From positions 38,121,534-38,185,533 of the forward strand of contig CM046348.1 in the NCBI GenBank assembly GCA_025403435.1: a DNA stretch of 64,000 bases. The letters are read 5' to 3'. Below the pieces are notes generated by a model, which did not search any database, had not been told where the DNA came from, and saw only the letters and a list, made by a program, of their open reading frames with translations. Positions 10,225-23,494 of the stretch are shown piece by piece. Numbering within the stretch: position 1 is the first letter of the stretch; each line of letters begins with the position of its first letter. A program made the position numbers and the translations under genes. The DNA is from Artocarpus heterophyllus (Eukaryota > Streptophyta > Magnoliopsida > Rosales > Moraceae).

Positions 10225-12234
10225 TGTTAGACATGTATGCTTTAAGGAGTAAAAATATAATAAGTTTTTAGAGACATTTTTATCGATAAAGAATTTATTC
10301 ATTATTTATGTACCAAATCTTGTCCCCTTTACGTTCTTATTTGTTGAATGTATGTTAAGCAAACAATAGTCTGAAACTGTTGGTCTAAACCTTAAGAATT
10401 GGGCATATGATGGACAAATTATGCAAAAGGCATGATTCTCAAGGTGATGGTCTAAATCATACGATCCGCAATCAAGGGAATAAAGTTGGGTGCTTTATTC
10501 ATGCAAAGATTGTTATGTTGTCTATATCCCTTTTGGGAGCGGTTTGTCTTGACCATCAGAGGTGGACTCTGTGAATAGAAACATCGGCACGTTGTCATAA
10601 GTGACGATGTGTTGGATCGAGACATGAAGTGAATTGATTTAGATTAATAATTTTGTCTCGGTAAATCGATTCACTTTAAACAATCATTTGTGTTGTATCT
10701 TAATCTTGAGATGAATAGCGGGCCCGTTGTCTTGGCTTGTTTCTTTTGATGTAACAAAGGGTGACACCCACATCTTAATAGTGGTATGCATGCCGGTACA
10801 TTGGAGGCATAACTCTTGATAGCGTAGGCCTATTATTCATAGATATGGAATCCATAGCTCATCCTTAGGAGCAATGATATCCTCTTATATGCGTTATCCT
10901 GTAATTGAAAAACTAGAGCGCTCAACCATTTGGATACATAGGTGTAACCGAATGGTATACTGTCATTGATAGTAAGTTTTCTGATGGTGAGATAATAGAA
11001 CGTAAGATAAAAATAATTGAAAAAGTAAGACAGAACTTGTCTTTAAGCCGATTATGGATTATCATATGGGGATACGATACACTATGATATGTCATGGAGA
11101 CTTAGCTATACGAGCTTCGTAATTCTATGTAGTTCGAGAGTGTAGCTCCAAGCTTTTAGTGGAGTAGCGTTGGAGTTGATAATTATGAAATGTATATCTG
11201 GGATATTGGGTTTTGTAATTTTTGGGAGCTCAAAGTATATAGGTCCATTTGGTCCCCTTTGCTAGCTCACAACGTCCTATAACGACACTGCGTGTTCTTC
11301 CAATAATTGGTGACTTATGTTAGATTTACAAGATTGGTTGAAATTTGGAAGAATCAAATAATTCATATCTGTTTATCGGTTGAATTAATTTTGTAATAAA
11401 TTAATTGAAGATAAACTTGTTGAATTATTGAGATCGGATAATTCTTGTCTGTTTATTGGTTGATTTAATTTTGGATAAATTAGATCAAGATAAACTTGTA
11501 GAATTATTGGGAATTGATTTATTTTCCTAGAGATTATCTAGATAAAGTTGTTTTGATCAGATAACTTCTCTATTGGGTTATTTGAATCAAAACTGAGACT
11601 TTATCCTATAGAATCTTGGGTGAAAAATAAAAGATTCGTGAGATTTTTTATTCAATAGTTCGGCCTACCGATGGACATGCTCGATCGACTGATGGGACCT
11701 GTTCGGCCTGCTGATCAAGTGGTTCGGTCTGCCGATCAGCGAAGGATAAGATCACGCGTTTTCACGCAGATCTTATCAGAATTGATTCAAATTTGATTCT
11801 GATCTGAATTTTGAGACCTAATCTGATGAGGACTGACCCTAGGACCAATCTCTATAAATAGGGAGTGATTCAATTGAGAGATTAAGAGAGATACTCTACT
11901 AGTGAGAATCCAAAAAATCCCTGAGAGCTTTTGTTTACAAATCATGAACACTTGCTTTGGGTTGTCTCGATTGGTTGGAAGGAGAGTCACCAGTGGAAGA
12001 GCTGTTTGTATGAGCCCACACTCACTCCGGTTGTGGATAGAGAATAACAAAGAAGACTAGTTGGTTGAGGCTCTTCTAGAACGTTACTTTTCTTCACGTT
12101 TTGTGAGAGTTCTTCAGCACACAAAGGTTAGTAAGATCTTGTTAATTTATGCATATAGCATATCAAATTTGTGTTTTAGAAATTACTCTGATGTAAAATT
12201 TTTTAAAATTTTGCTGCGCACTATTTTTTCAACA
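10225..12234 (+). repeat. 5' LTR of C (2010 bp)
   Basis: TGTTAGACATG to TTCAACA, immediately followed by the primer-binding site. It differs at many positions from the C 3' LTR. The palindrome array (about 11650-11745) is decayed and lacks one unit present in the 3' LTR. Confidence 0.93.
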
Positions 12235-12236
12235 AT

Positions 12237-12249
12237 TGGTATCAGAACC
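12237..12249 (+). promoter_or_regulatory. Primer-binding site of C
   Basis: TGGTATCAGAACC, two bases after the LTR. It is one base off the usual TGGTATCAGAGC complement of the 3' end of plant initiator Met-tRNA, which primes minus-strand DNA synthesis. Confidence 0.85.
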
Positions 12250-12427
12250 ATCATTTTTACATAAATTTACGATTTTGTGATCATGTTATATGCATAAATT
12301 TTATGATCTTAATCTCTCATATGCTTGAATTGAATTTAATAGAGAGTTGACACTCTAGGTTTCTATAAATTATATATGTTGTGATGGATTTTGTGGTGAA
12401 TGTTTATTAACTGATTATGGTTGATTA

Positions 12428-14460
12428 TGTTGGAAACAAAGTGCGCAGCGGAATTTTAAAATTTTTCATTAGAGTAATTTCTAAAACGCAAGTTTGACAT
12501 GTTATATGTATAAATTAGACAGATCTTACTAACCTTAGTGTGCCGAAGAACCTCTGCAACCTGTGTAGAGAAGTAACGTTCCAGAAGAGCCTCAACCAAC
12601 TGGTCTTCTTTGTTATTCTCTATCCACAACCGGAGTGAGTGTGGGCTCACACGTACAGCTCTTCCACCAGTGACTCTCCTTCCAACCAATAGAGAGAACC
12701 CAAAGCTAGTGTTCGTGATTTGTGAACAAAAGCTCTCAGGGAGTTTTCAGATGCTCACTAGAAGAGTATCACTCTTAATCTCTCAAATTGATCTGAGTAA
12801 ATCATGAGACTCACTTCGTTTTTATACCTATTGGTCCTGGGGTCAGTCCATATCAGATAAGGTCTCAAAAACTCGAAACAGAATCAAGTTCGGATCAATA
12901 TCTGATAAGATCTGCGTGAAAATGCATAATCTTATCTCCCGCTGATCGGCAGGCCAAACATTATGATCGGCAGGCCGATCAGGCCAGTTCAGCAGGCTGA
13001 ACAGGTCATTCGGCAGGCCAAACTCCCGAGAAAAAATCTCCGTGAATCTTTTATTTTCCACCCGAGATTCTAAAGGATAAAGTCTTAGTTTTGATTCAAA
13101 TAACCCAATAGAGAAGTTATCTGATCAAAACAAACTTTATCAAGATAATCTCTAAGAAAACAAATCAATTCACAATAATTCTACAAGTTTATCTTGTTCT
13201 AATTTGTCCAAAATTTACACAACCGATAAACAGACAAGAATTATCTGATCGCAATAATTCAACAAGTTTATCTTGAACTAGTTTCTTACAAAATTAATTC
13301 AACTGATAAACAGACATGAATTATTTGATTCTTACAAATTTTAAACCAATTTGATAAATGTGACATAAGTCACCAATTATTGGAAAAGCACGCCCTGTCA
13401 TTATAGGATTTTGTGAGCTAGCAAAGGGGACCAAAATGGACCTACAAAGTTCAAGCTTATGATAATTATGAAACCCAATATCCCAGATATACATTTCACA
13501 ATTATCAACTCCAACGCTACTCCACTAAAAGCTTGGAGCTGCACTCTCGAACTTTATAAAATTACGAAGCTCGTATAGCTAAGTCTCCATGACATATCAT
13601 AGTGTATCGTATCCCCATATGATAATCCATAATCGGCTTAAGGACAAGTTCTGTCTTACCTTCCCGATTATTTTTATCTTACGTTCCATTGTCTCACCAT
13701 TAGAAAACTTACCATCTAAAGATAGTATATCATCCGGTTACACCTATGTATCCAAATGGTTGCATGCTACAGTTTTCCAATTACAGGACAACGCATATAA
13801 GAGGGCATCATTACTCCTAAAGAGGAGCTATGGATTCCATATCTATAAATAACAAGTCTACGCTATCAAGAGTCATGCCTCCAACATACCGACATGCATA
13901 CCACTATAGAGATGTGGGAGTCACCCATTGCTACATCAAAAGACACAAGTCGAGACAATGGGCCCACTATTTATCTTAGGATTAAGATACAATACAAATG
14001 ACTGTCTAAAGTGAATCGATTTTCCAAGAAAGAATTATTAATCCAAATCAATTCACTTTATGTCCCAATCCAACACGTCGTCACCTATGACAACGCGCCA
14101 ATGTTTCTATTCATGGAGTCCAACTCCGTTGGTCAAGACAAACCATCTCCCAGTAGAGATATAGACAACATAACAATCTTTACATGAATAAAGCGCCCAA
14201 CTTTATTCCCTCGATTGCGGATCATATGTTTTAGACCATCACCTTAAGAATCATGTCTTCTGCATAATCATCCCATCATATGCCCAATTCTTAAGGTTTA
14301 GACTGACAGTCTTAGACTACTGTTTGCTTATCATACATTCAACAAATATGAACGTAAAGAGGACAAGATTTGGTATATATAAATGAATAAATTCTTTATT
14401 GATAAAAATGTCTCAAAAAACGTATTACATTTTTACTCCTTAGGGCATACATGTCTAACA
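12428..14460 (-). repeat. 3' LTR of D (2033 bp)
   Basis: Reverse complement of the family LTR, next to the polypurine tract on its right. Its palindrome array (about 12940-13030) retains about four units, against about two in the other D LTR. Confidence 0.94.
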
Positions 14461-14474
14461 ATCTCCCACTTGCA
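14461..14474 (-). promoter_or_regulatory. Polypurine tract of D
   Basis: Reverse complement reads GCAAGTGGGAGAT, identical to that of A, between the pol stop (14475-14477) and the 3' LTR. Confidence 0.8.
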
Positions 14475-17040
14475 CTAAGTGAGTAAATACAGCAAATTTT
14501 GCATCCCCATAGCTTCCACATGCCTCTCGAAGACTCTCCTAGTAAGTGTCTTCGTAAATGGATCAGCTAAATTGTCCTCTGACTCTCCCTGTAAGCCCTT
14601 TATCACATGATACTTCCGATCAATGTGCTTACTCTTCTTGTGAAATCTTGGTTCCTTAGCATTAGCTACCGCCGCACTGTTATCACAGCACAATGATACC
14701 GCTTTATCCATACCAGGAACTACCTCAAGATCCCCAAGGAACTTGCAGAGCCACACTGCTTCTTTCGAAGCATCCCTAGCTGCCACATACTCGGCCTCCA
14801 TCGTTGAATCCGAAGTGCAATCTTGCTTCGCACTTCTCCAACTGATGGCACCACCACCCAGAGTAAACACAAACCCCAAAGTCGATTTCCTAGAATCTAG
14901 ACAGGATTAAAAATCCGAATCAGTGTATCCTAGAGGAGTCAAGTCCTCACCCGAATACACAAGCATATACCCTCGAGTCTTCTTAGGTACTTGAAAATAT
15001 GCTTTACCGTAACCCAATGGTTCGGTCTTGGGTCCGCCTGAAATCGACTTTCAATCCCGACCGCAGAGCTAATATCCGGTCGTGTGCAAAGCATGGCATA
15101 CATGAGACTACCCACTGCCGAAGCATAAGGCACCTTCTTCATGTATTCTCTTTCTTCATAAGACTTTGGAGACTCTTTCTTAGAAAGAGTAATTTTAGAC
15201 CTAGATGGTTGCCCACCTTTCTTGGAATCCTGCATTGCAAAACCTCCTGAGAATTTTATCTATGTAGCCGGCCTGAGACAAAGCTATCATTTTGTTCTTC
15301 CTATCCCAAATAATCTGGTTATTGAGATCAAAATTAGCCTCACCTAAGTCCTTCATGTTAAACTGCTTGGTCAACCATAATTTGACCGATGACAACGCCC
15401 CAACGTCATTGCCAATCAGTAGAATGTCATCTACATAGAGCAGTAGAAAATCCACCTTCCCATCCTTTATGTGTTTGTAAACACATGGTTCATCCACGTT
15501 TTGTGAGAACCCATAAGTTTTGATCACTTGATCAAATCTTATGTTCCAAGAATGAGAAGCCTGCTTAAGTCCATAAATAGACTTTAGCAGCTTACAAACC
15601 TTACCTTCTTGACCCGCGACCTTGAACCCGTCTGGTTGTTCCATATAAATGGACTCATCAAGATAGCCATTCAGAAAAGTCGTCTTGACATCCATCTGCC
15701 AAATCTCATAATCGAGAGCGGCAGCTATGGACAAGAGAATCCGGATGGACTTAAGCATGGCTACAGGTGAAAAGGTTTCCTCATAATCGATTCCTTCCTT
15801 TTGCGTATAACCCTTAGCTACCAGTCTAGCCTTAAAGGTTTCGACCTTTCCATCCACTCCTCTTTTCCTCTTGTAGATCCACTTACACCCTATGGGTTTT
15901 ACCTCTTTGGGAAGATCTACAAGCTCCCAGACCCGATTAGTCTCCATAGACTTCATCTCAATGTTCATGGCCTCTGTCCAGAGTCTTCAATCAACATCCT
16001 CCATAGCTTCTGCGTAAGTGTAAGGATCCCTGTCATGTTCATCTGGTTCAGCCAAAAAGACCTCCCCATTGAACATGTACCTTTCAGGTTGACGCCCGAT
16101 CCTCCCACTACGCCGAAGCCCCTGAGGTTGTTGTTCAGGTTTGTTTAGTTTTTCTACACCGATCGGAACGGTTTCGTTCAAAACCTCCAGAGTGAACGAA
16201 TCACCCCTTAACTCCTCAAGCACCACTTTGCTTCAAGGTTTAAAGTCGTCCATGTAACTCTCCTCACGGAAAGTTACATTAGTTGAAACCATGACTCTAT
16301 TTTCCTTAGGGTTATAAAAATAAGCCCCTTTAGTCCCTTTTGGATATCCTACAAACACGTAAACTTCCGAACATGCTTCCAACTTATTCGGATCCTTAAA
16401 CAGGACATGAGCTGGACATCCCCATATATGAATATGTTTAAAGATGTTTCCTGTCTGTCCACAACTCGTGAGGAGTTTTAGGGACCGATTTTGAAGGCAC
16501 ATTGTTCAAAAGATAACATGCGGTTTGTAGTGCATATCACCAAAAGGATAAAGGCAATGATGAATAACTCATCATGGACCTAATCATGTCCAACAAAGTC
16601 CTATTCCTTCTCTCTGCTATGCCATTCTGCTGTGGAGTGCCCGGCATAGTCAAATGGGATAAAATCCCATTCTCTAACAAGTGTCCCAAGAACTCATCAG
16701 AAAGGTATTCCCCACCTCGATCAGATCGAAGTGCCTTTATGGGTCTACCCAATTGCTTTTCCACTTTAGCCCGAAACTCCCTGAACTTATCATAAGTTTT
16801 GCTTTTGTGGTGCATTAGGTACACATACCCATATCTTGAGTAATCGTCAATAAAAGTGACGAAGTACTCATACCCTCCTCGTGCCCGGATGTTCATTGGT
16901 CCGCAAATATCACTATGCACAAGTTCTAGAACCCCTTCGGCCCTATTGCCCTTAGACCTGTATGGTCTTTTGGTCATTTTTCCCTCCAAACAAGATTCAC
17001 ATTGAGGTATAGATTCCACCTTTCAGTGACTTAAAGGTCC
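14475..17040 (-). pseudogene. Pol remnant of D: integrase, RT, RNase H
   Basis: Read right to left. Integrase (17019-16537) keeps [15 protein letters not shown] and AERRNRT, so the catalytic triad residues remain. The linker and RT (16502-15201) include YVDD and the conserved copia RT core. RNase H (15235-14475) keeps the MEAEY and CCDNSAA motifs. At least four breaks split it: near 16520, 16230, 15980 and 15215, plus stops near 14900. The C-terminal part of RNase H is shortened around KGLQGESEDN. Not capable of encoding one polyprotein. Confidence 0.9.
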
Positions 17041-17045
17041 ATCCC

Positions 17046-18398
17046 TTACCAACCTTGAATCCTATTCAGGTTAATATGACCAAGGCGTAAATGCCAAAGA
17101 TAAGTCTTATTAGAGTGAGAAGTTATAAGTCTTTTTGAGTTATTATCATTTATCTCAGTATTAAGTAATAAGTCCATCTTATGTTTGATAAAATATAGAT
17201 TATTTTGCATCCATCCAGAACAGATAAAAGATTTTTTTTTATGAATCATCACTTTTTCATTAAAAGATACCACGTAGGAGTCTTTAAATAAAGAAGATAC
17301 ATAAATTAAATTCCTTTTAAATTTAGGAACATAAAAACAATCTTGCCAAATTAAATTCCTATAATTATCAAAATAAAGATGGACATCTCCCACTACTTCT
17401 ACTGAGACCAAGGATCCATCGCCCATTCGAAGCGTTAAGTCTTCACGAAGTAGACTTCTCGTTTCTTTGAATCCCTGCAGAGAAACACAAACATGATTAG
17501 TTGCACCAGAATCTATGACCCAGATGTCACTGGATTCCTCAACCAAACAAGTTTCTAAATATAGAAGATCACACCTACCTCCCTTGGAAACTAAGTCCTT
17601 GCAATGCTTCTTAATATGCCCGACCTTACCACAAAAGAAGCACTTAATCTTCTTTGGGTTCTTCTTCTTCTTCTTCTTGCTCTTGGTAGTAGCAGGAATA
17701 GAAGACTTCCCACTCTTGGCCCGTTGCTTCTTTCCATTCCCAGAGTTAGGATTGGAACCAGAAGCAGCTACCATGTTGGCCTCTCTACCAACAGGAGACT
17801 CCTTGATCAGCAGTTCAAACTCCTATAACTGTTTCATCAGTTCTATCAAGGTCATATCCCGTCTATTGCTTAAATTAAAAGTAGCTCTAAACGGAATAAA
17901 TTCCTTAGACAGAGTCTCAAAGACCATAGTCATTTGAGTTTCAGCATCGATGTCGGCTCCATTGGTTTGAGCCTCAGCGAGGTAACCCATGATCAACATC
18001 ATATGCTCCTTTACAGACATCCCCAATCTCTGTCTACAGTTTAAGAGTTTTCGAAGCGCCCCTTGTTGCTTTGTTATGGCCTGGCCTCCAAACATGTCCT
18101 CAAGATTATCCAAGATCTGCTTCGCAGTCTCATAATCCTGATGTTGAGCCTGTAGCACGTTGTTTATGCTTGCCATAACATAGCAACGGGCCTGTTCACT
18201 AGCATCTTTTCAGCAATCATACGCTTGGAATTGCTCATTACTTGAGTCTCCTGTAGACTCGGGAGGACAAGGGGTTGTTAGTACATATTTCAGTTTCTCA
18301 AAGGAAAGGACGATGTCTAGGTTCCGTTTCCAATCATTATAGCTCTCACCAGTTAATTGGTTTTTGTCAAGTATCGATGATAAAGCATTTTTAGACAT
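17046..18398 (-). pseudogene. Gag-protease remnant of D with two nonsense codons
   Basis: Starts at the conserved MSKNALSS (18398). A TGA at 18212-18210 replaces the Trp codon found in A, E and H; the same TGA occurs in C. A TAG at 17825-17823 replaces the Gln codon after MKQL; H has TAG at the same codon. Zinc knuckle CFFCGKVGHIKKHC and protease DSGATNHVC are intact downstream. A further break near 17050 follows the integrase zinc-domain HLRLGH. Confidence 0.9.
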
Positions 18399-20022
18399 TT
18401 GTAATCTACAATAAAGAATCATATACCAAACATAAGCAAACATATATTATAATTTAGTAAGATAACACAATCATGTAAAATAATACAAATGCGTTTATGT
18501 GTCAAAACCCTGAAAATATCACAACCTTACAACGATAATTCCCAACTCAGAATTCAACAAGCTCCTAGGGGAGTCATGACAAATTCAATTAGGAACACGG
18601 ATCCCCTCCTGATTAATATATGCCATCTAGGACCTGTATGATCCAGCATATACTAATAATCGTTTCTTTGGCCATTAATTTATTAACAAAGCTCCTAGGG
18701 GAGGTTAATAATAAAATTAACGTGAGTGTATAACCACCATTTCAATATTTTATCCATGATTTATAATCACCACCTAAGGGTGTGCAACCATAAATCATAC
18801 TAAAATACCTTATCCTTTCAGAGATCTAATCTGGTACATGATAGAAATCCCTTCCTAGGGGTTGGGTCCACCATGTTCTTCCTATGGACCAACAATGGAG
18901 GCCTTAGGTCCTCTCTTCGAAAACCATCTCCCACTCAATCCTTTGAAGTCAAGGTTTTATTTTAAAATCATGCATGAACAATTTTAATATGAGCGGCACT
19001 CCCTATTCTATATGACATGTTATCAATATGTATGGTAAATCATATTATAATGCAGACAAACAAAGCAATCAAGCAAAGCTACAGGCAAAATAATAATAAC
19101 TGTAATATTGTGGTTCCACCCTAGAGAATAGAAAACTAAGATTACAAGAGAATAATCGAGACATTTATCAATTCTTCATCCTTGAATCCTCAAGCTGTAT
19201 CCTTCTTCATATAATATCCATCTTCAAGTCTTCAATCCCGTATGAATCAAATACTTCATATTTTCAGTCATATCCAAATTTAATGTTTCTCAGAATCGTC
19301 CCAAAAATAAAATTAAAACTGCACCGAAAAAATTGCACCTTTTCTGGACTCCTGGCAGCTCTCGGTCGGCAGACCGATCTGGGTGATCGGCCTGCCGATC
19401 ATGGAGGTTCGGCCTGCCAGCAGAGCACCAAAATTTCTGCCCCACTGTCGGCCTGCCGGACCACACGTCCGGCTTGCCGATCTGTGACCTTCGGCCTGCC
19501 GAACTATGAGGTCTGGCATGCCGACCGAGCAGAAAATGCACATTCCAGAAAATACAATTTTAATGCAATTAATCAATTTTATTTTCAACAATTCAAAACA
19601 TAAAATTAGAGACTTAGGAAATACCTGGAGGCACTATCATCAATCTTCTAGATCCGACTTCTCGATCTGTCTTCTCCAAATAATTATTTAATTACAAAAT
19701 TCTTACAAATTAAAAATTAAAAAACAATTCCTAGACTGAGATGATAGTCTGCCATCTAATTACATGAAAAACCTAGACACAAATTCTAACCTCTAAGGAA
19801 CCATAACCGGCATTAATTAATTAATAAATAATTAAACAACTATTTAATAAACCATAATTAATTAATAAACATTCACCACATAATCCTTGACAACATATAT
19901 ATTATATAGAAACCTAGAGTGCCAACTCTTTATAAAATTCAATTCAAGCATAGGAGAGATTAAGATCACAAAATTTATGCATATAACATGATCACAAACT
20001 TGCAAATTTATGTAAAAACCTC
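18399..20022 (-). promoter_or_regulatory. Leader of D: CCCCTAGG hairpins and palindrome array
   Basis: About 1.6 kb of noncoding leader. CCTAGGGG (reverse of the motif) occurs at 18564-18571, 18694-18701 and 18854-18861; the fourth is altered to CCTAAGGG at about 18773-18780. A seven-unit GC palindrome array lies at about 19362-19530. Small open frames across the array (19283-19603 and its reverse) are by-products of this GC-rich sequence. Confidence 0.7.
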
Positions 20023-20035
20023 AGCTCTGATACCA
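20023..20035 (-). promoter_or_regulatory. Primer-binding site of D
   Basis: Reverse complement TGGTATCAGAGCT, two bases from the 5' LTR; complementary to initiator Met-tRNA. Confidence 0.9.
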
Positions 20036-20037
20036 AT

Positions 20038-22027
20038 TGTTGGAAACAAAGTGCGCAGCAGAATTTTAAAATTTTTCATTAGAGTAATTTCCAAAATGCA
20101 AGTTTGACATGTTATATGTATAAATTAGACAGATCTTACTAACCTTAGTGTGCCGAAGAACCTCTGCAACCTGTGTAGAGAAGTAACGTTCCAGAAGAGC
20201 CTCAACTAACTGGTCTTCTTTGTAATTCTCTATCCACAACTAGAGTGAGTGTGGGCTCACATGTTCAGCTCTTCCACTGGTGACTCTCCGTCCAACCAAT
20301 AGAGAGAACCCAAAGCTAGTGTTCGTGATTTGTGAACAAAAGCTCTCAGGGAGTTTTCAGATGCTCACTAGAAGAGTATCACTCTTAATCTCTCAAATTG
20401 ATCTGAGTAAATCATGAGACTCACTCCCTTTTTATACCTATTGGTCCTGGGGTCAGTCCATATCAGATTAGGTCTCAAAAACTCGAAACAGAATCAAGTT
20501 CGGATCAATATCTGATAAGATCTGTGTGAAAACGCGTAATCTTATCTCTCGCTGATCGGCAGGCTGAACAGGCCAGTTCGGCAGGCCGAACTCCCGAGAA
20601 AAAATCTCCACGAATCTTTTATTTTCCACCCGAGATTCTAAAGGATAAAGTCTCAGTTTTGATTCAAATAACCCAATAGAGAAGTTATCTGATCAAAACA
20701 AACTTTATCAAGATATCATAAAGAAAACAAATCAATTCACAATAATTCAACAAGTTTATCCTGTTCTAATTTGTCCAAAATTAAAACAACCGATAAAGAG
20801 ACAAGAATTATCTGATCGCAATAATTCAACAAGTTTATCCTGAACTAGTTTCTTATAAAATTAATTCAACCAATAAACAGACATGAATTATTTGATTCTT
20901 ACAAATTTTAAACCAATTTGATAAATCCGACATAAGTCACCAATTATTAGAAAAGAACGTCGTGTTGTTACAGGATTTTGTGAGCTAGCAAAGGGGACCA
21001 AAATGGACCCACAAAGTTCAAGCTCATGATAATTATGAAACCCAATATCCCAGATATACATTTCACAATTATCAACTCCAACGCTACTCCACTAAAAGCT
21101 TGGAGCTGCACTCTCAAACTTTATAGAATTATGAAGCTCGTGTAGCTAAGTCTCCATGACATATCATAATGCATCGTATCCCCATATGATAATCCATAAT
21201 CAGCTTAAGGACAAGTTCTATCTTACCTTCTCGATTATTTTTATCTTACGTTCCATTGTCTCACCATTAGAAAACTTACCATCTAAAGATAGTATACCAT
21301 TCGGTTACACCTATGTATCCAAATGGTTGAGCGCTCCAATTTTCCAATTATAGGACAACGCATATAAGAGGATATCATTACTCCTAAAGAGGAGCTATGG
21401 ATTCCATATCTATGAATAACAAGTCTACGCTATCAAGAGTCATGCCTCCAACGTACCGGCATGCATACCACTATAGAGATGTGGGAGTCACCCATTGGTA
21501 CATCAAAAGACACAAGTCGAGACAACGGGCCCACTATTCATCTCAGGATTAAGATACAATACAAATGACTGTCTAAAGTGAATCAATTTGCCAAGACAGA
21601 ATTATTAATCCAAATCAATTCACTTTATGTCTCGATCCAACACGTTGTCACCTATGACAACGCGCCGATGTTTCTATTCATGGAGTCCAACTTTGATGGT
21701 CAAGACAAACCATCTCCCAATAGGGATATAGACAACATAACAATCTTTACATGAATAAAGCGCCCAACTTTATTCCCTCGATTGCGGATCATATGTTTTA
21801 TACCATCACCTTAAGAATCAAGTCTTCTGCATAATCATCCCATCATATGCCCAATTCTTAAGGTTTAGACTGACAGTCTCAGACTACTGTTTGCTTATCA
21901 TACATTCAACAAATATGAACGTAAAGAGGGCAAGATTTGGTATATATAAATGAATAAATTCTTTATTGATAAAAATGTCTCCAAAAACGTATTACATTTT
22001 TACTCCTTAGGGTATACATGTCTAACA
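20038..22027 (-). repeat. 5' LTR of D (1990 bp)
   Basis: Family LTR in reverse, adjoining the primer-binding site on its left. It is 43 bp shorter than the D 3' LTR, mostly because the palindrome array near 20555-20597 has lost about two units. Confidence 0.93.
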
Positions 22028-23494
22028 ATTACATCATTGTTTAATTATTTATTAATTAATTAATTTATATCGGTTATGGTTCCTTAGAGGTTAGAATGTG
22101 TATCTAGGTTTTTCATGTAATTAGATGGCGGACTATCATCTCCGTCTAGGAATTATTATTTATTTTTGAATTTGTAAGAATTTTGTATTTAAATAATTAT
22201 TTAGAGAAGTCGGATCTAGAAGACTGATGATAATGCTTCTAGGTATTTCTTGAGTCTCTAATTTTATGTTTTGAATTGTTGAAAATAAAATTGATAAATT
22301 GCTTTAAAATTGTATTTTCTGGAATGGAGATTTTTGCTCGGTTGGCATGCTAAACATCACAGTTCGACAGGCCGATGGTCACAAATCGACAGACCGTTAG
22401 TGGGGCAGAAATTGGCTGGCTCTGCGGGCAGGCCAAACTTTCATGGGTCGGTAGGCCAATCTTCCTGATCGGTAGGCCGATGAGCATGACTGGCAGACCA
22501 ATCACCCAGATCAGCTTGCCGACTGAGAGTTGAAAAATTTCTAAAAAATGTACAGTTTTTCTAGGGCTATTTTAATTTTATTTTTGGGACAATTCTGAGA
22601 AACATTAAATTTGGATATGACCAGAAATATGAAGTGTTCAATTCATACAGGATTGAAGACTTGAAGATGGAATTACATGAAGAAGGATACAGCTTGAGGA
22701 TTCAAGGATGAAGAATCGATAATATGTCTCGATTATTCTCTTGTAATCTTAGTTTTCTATTCTCTAGGGTGGAGCCATAATATTACAGTTATTATTATTA
22801 TTTTGCTTGTAGCTTTGCTTGATTGCTTTGCTTGTCTGCATTATAATATGATTTGCCATGTATATTGATAACATGTCATATAGAATAGGGAGTGCCGCTC
22901 ATATTAAAATTATTCATGCATATTCTTAAAATAAAACCTTGATTTCAAAAGATTGAGTGGGAGAAGGTTTTCAAAGAGAGGACCTAAGGCCTCCATCGTT
23001 GGTCCATAGGCAGAACATGGTGGTCCCGACCCTAGGAAGGGATTTCTATCATGTACCAGATTGGATCTCTAAGAGGATAAGGTATTTTAGCATGATTTAT
23101 GATTGCACACCCCTAGGTGGCGATTATAAATCATGGATAAAATATTAAAATGATAGTTATACACTCACATTAATTTTATTATTAACCTCCCTTAGGAGCT
23201 CTGTTAATAAAATTAATGGCCAAAGAAACGATTATTAATATATGCTAGATGATACGGGTCCTGGATGACATATATTAATCAGGAGGGGATCCATGTTCTT
23301 GATTGAATTTGGCATGACTCCCCTAGGAGCTTGTTGAATTCTGAGTTGGGAATTATTGTTCTAAGGTTGTGATATTTTCAAGGTTTTGACACTTAAATAC
23401 ATTTGTATAATTTTTACATGATTGTGTTATCTTACTAAATTACTATTATATGTTTGCTTATGTTTGGTATATGATTCTTTATTATAAATTAAAA
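22028..23494 (+). promoter_or_regulatory. Leader of C (second part)
   Basis: Resumes after D and runs to gag. A decayed GC palindrome array is at about 22337-22530. CCCCTAGG remains at 23110-23117 and 23320-23327; the first site is CCCTAGG (23031-23036 core) and the third is changed to CCCTTAGG near 23189-23196. This stretch at 22930-23040 is the empty-site comparison for solo LTR G in A. Confidence 0.75.

Larger units (their letters stand above)
12428..22027 (-). mobile_element. Copia element D, complete but decayed, minus strand
   Basis: A 9600-bp element inserted in the leader of C. On the plus strand the order is 3' LTR (12428-14460), polypurine tract, RNase H, RT, integrase, protease, gag, leader, primer-binding site (20023-20035) and 5' LTR (20038-22027). 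Flanks are gatta on the left and attac on the right, giving only a 4-bp shared atta. Comparison with the uninterrupted leader of E near 29595 confirms the insertion. Confidence 0.94.

Noticed and set aside
19283..19603. Overlapping frames across the leader palindrome array, possible secreted or Cys/Pro-rich peptide
   Set aside because: The GC-rich array lacks stops on both strands; frames differ among copies and have no start in common.
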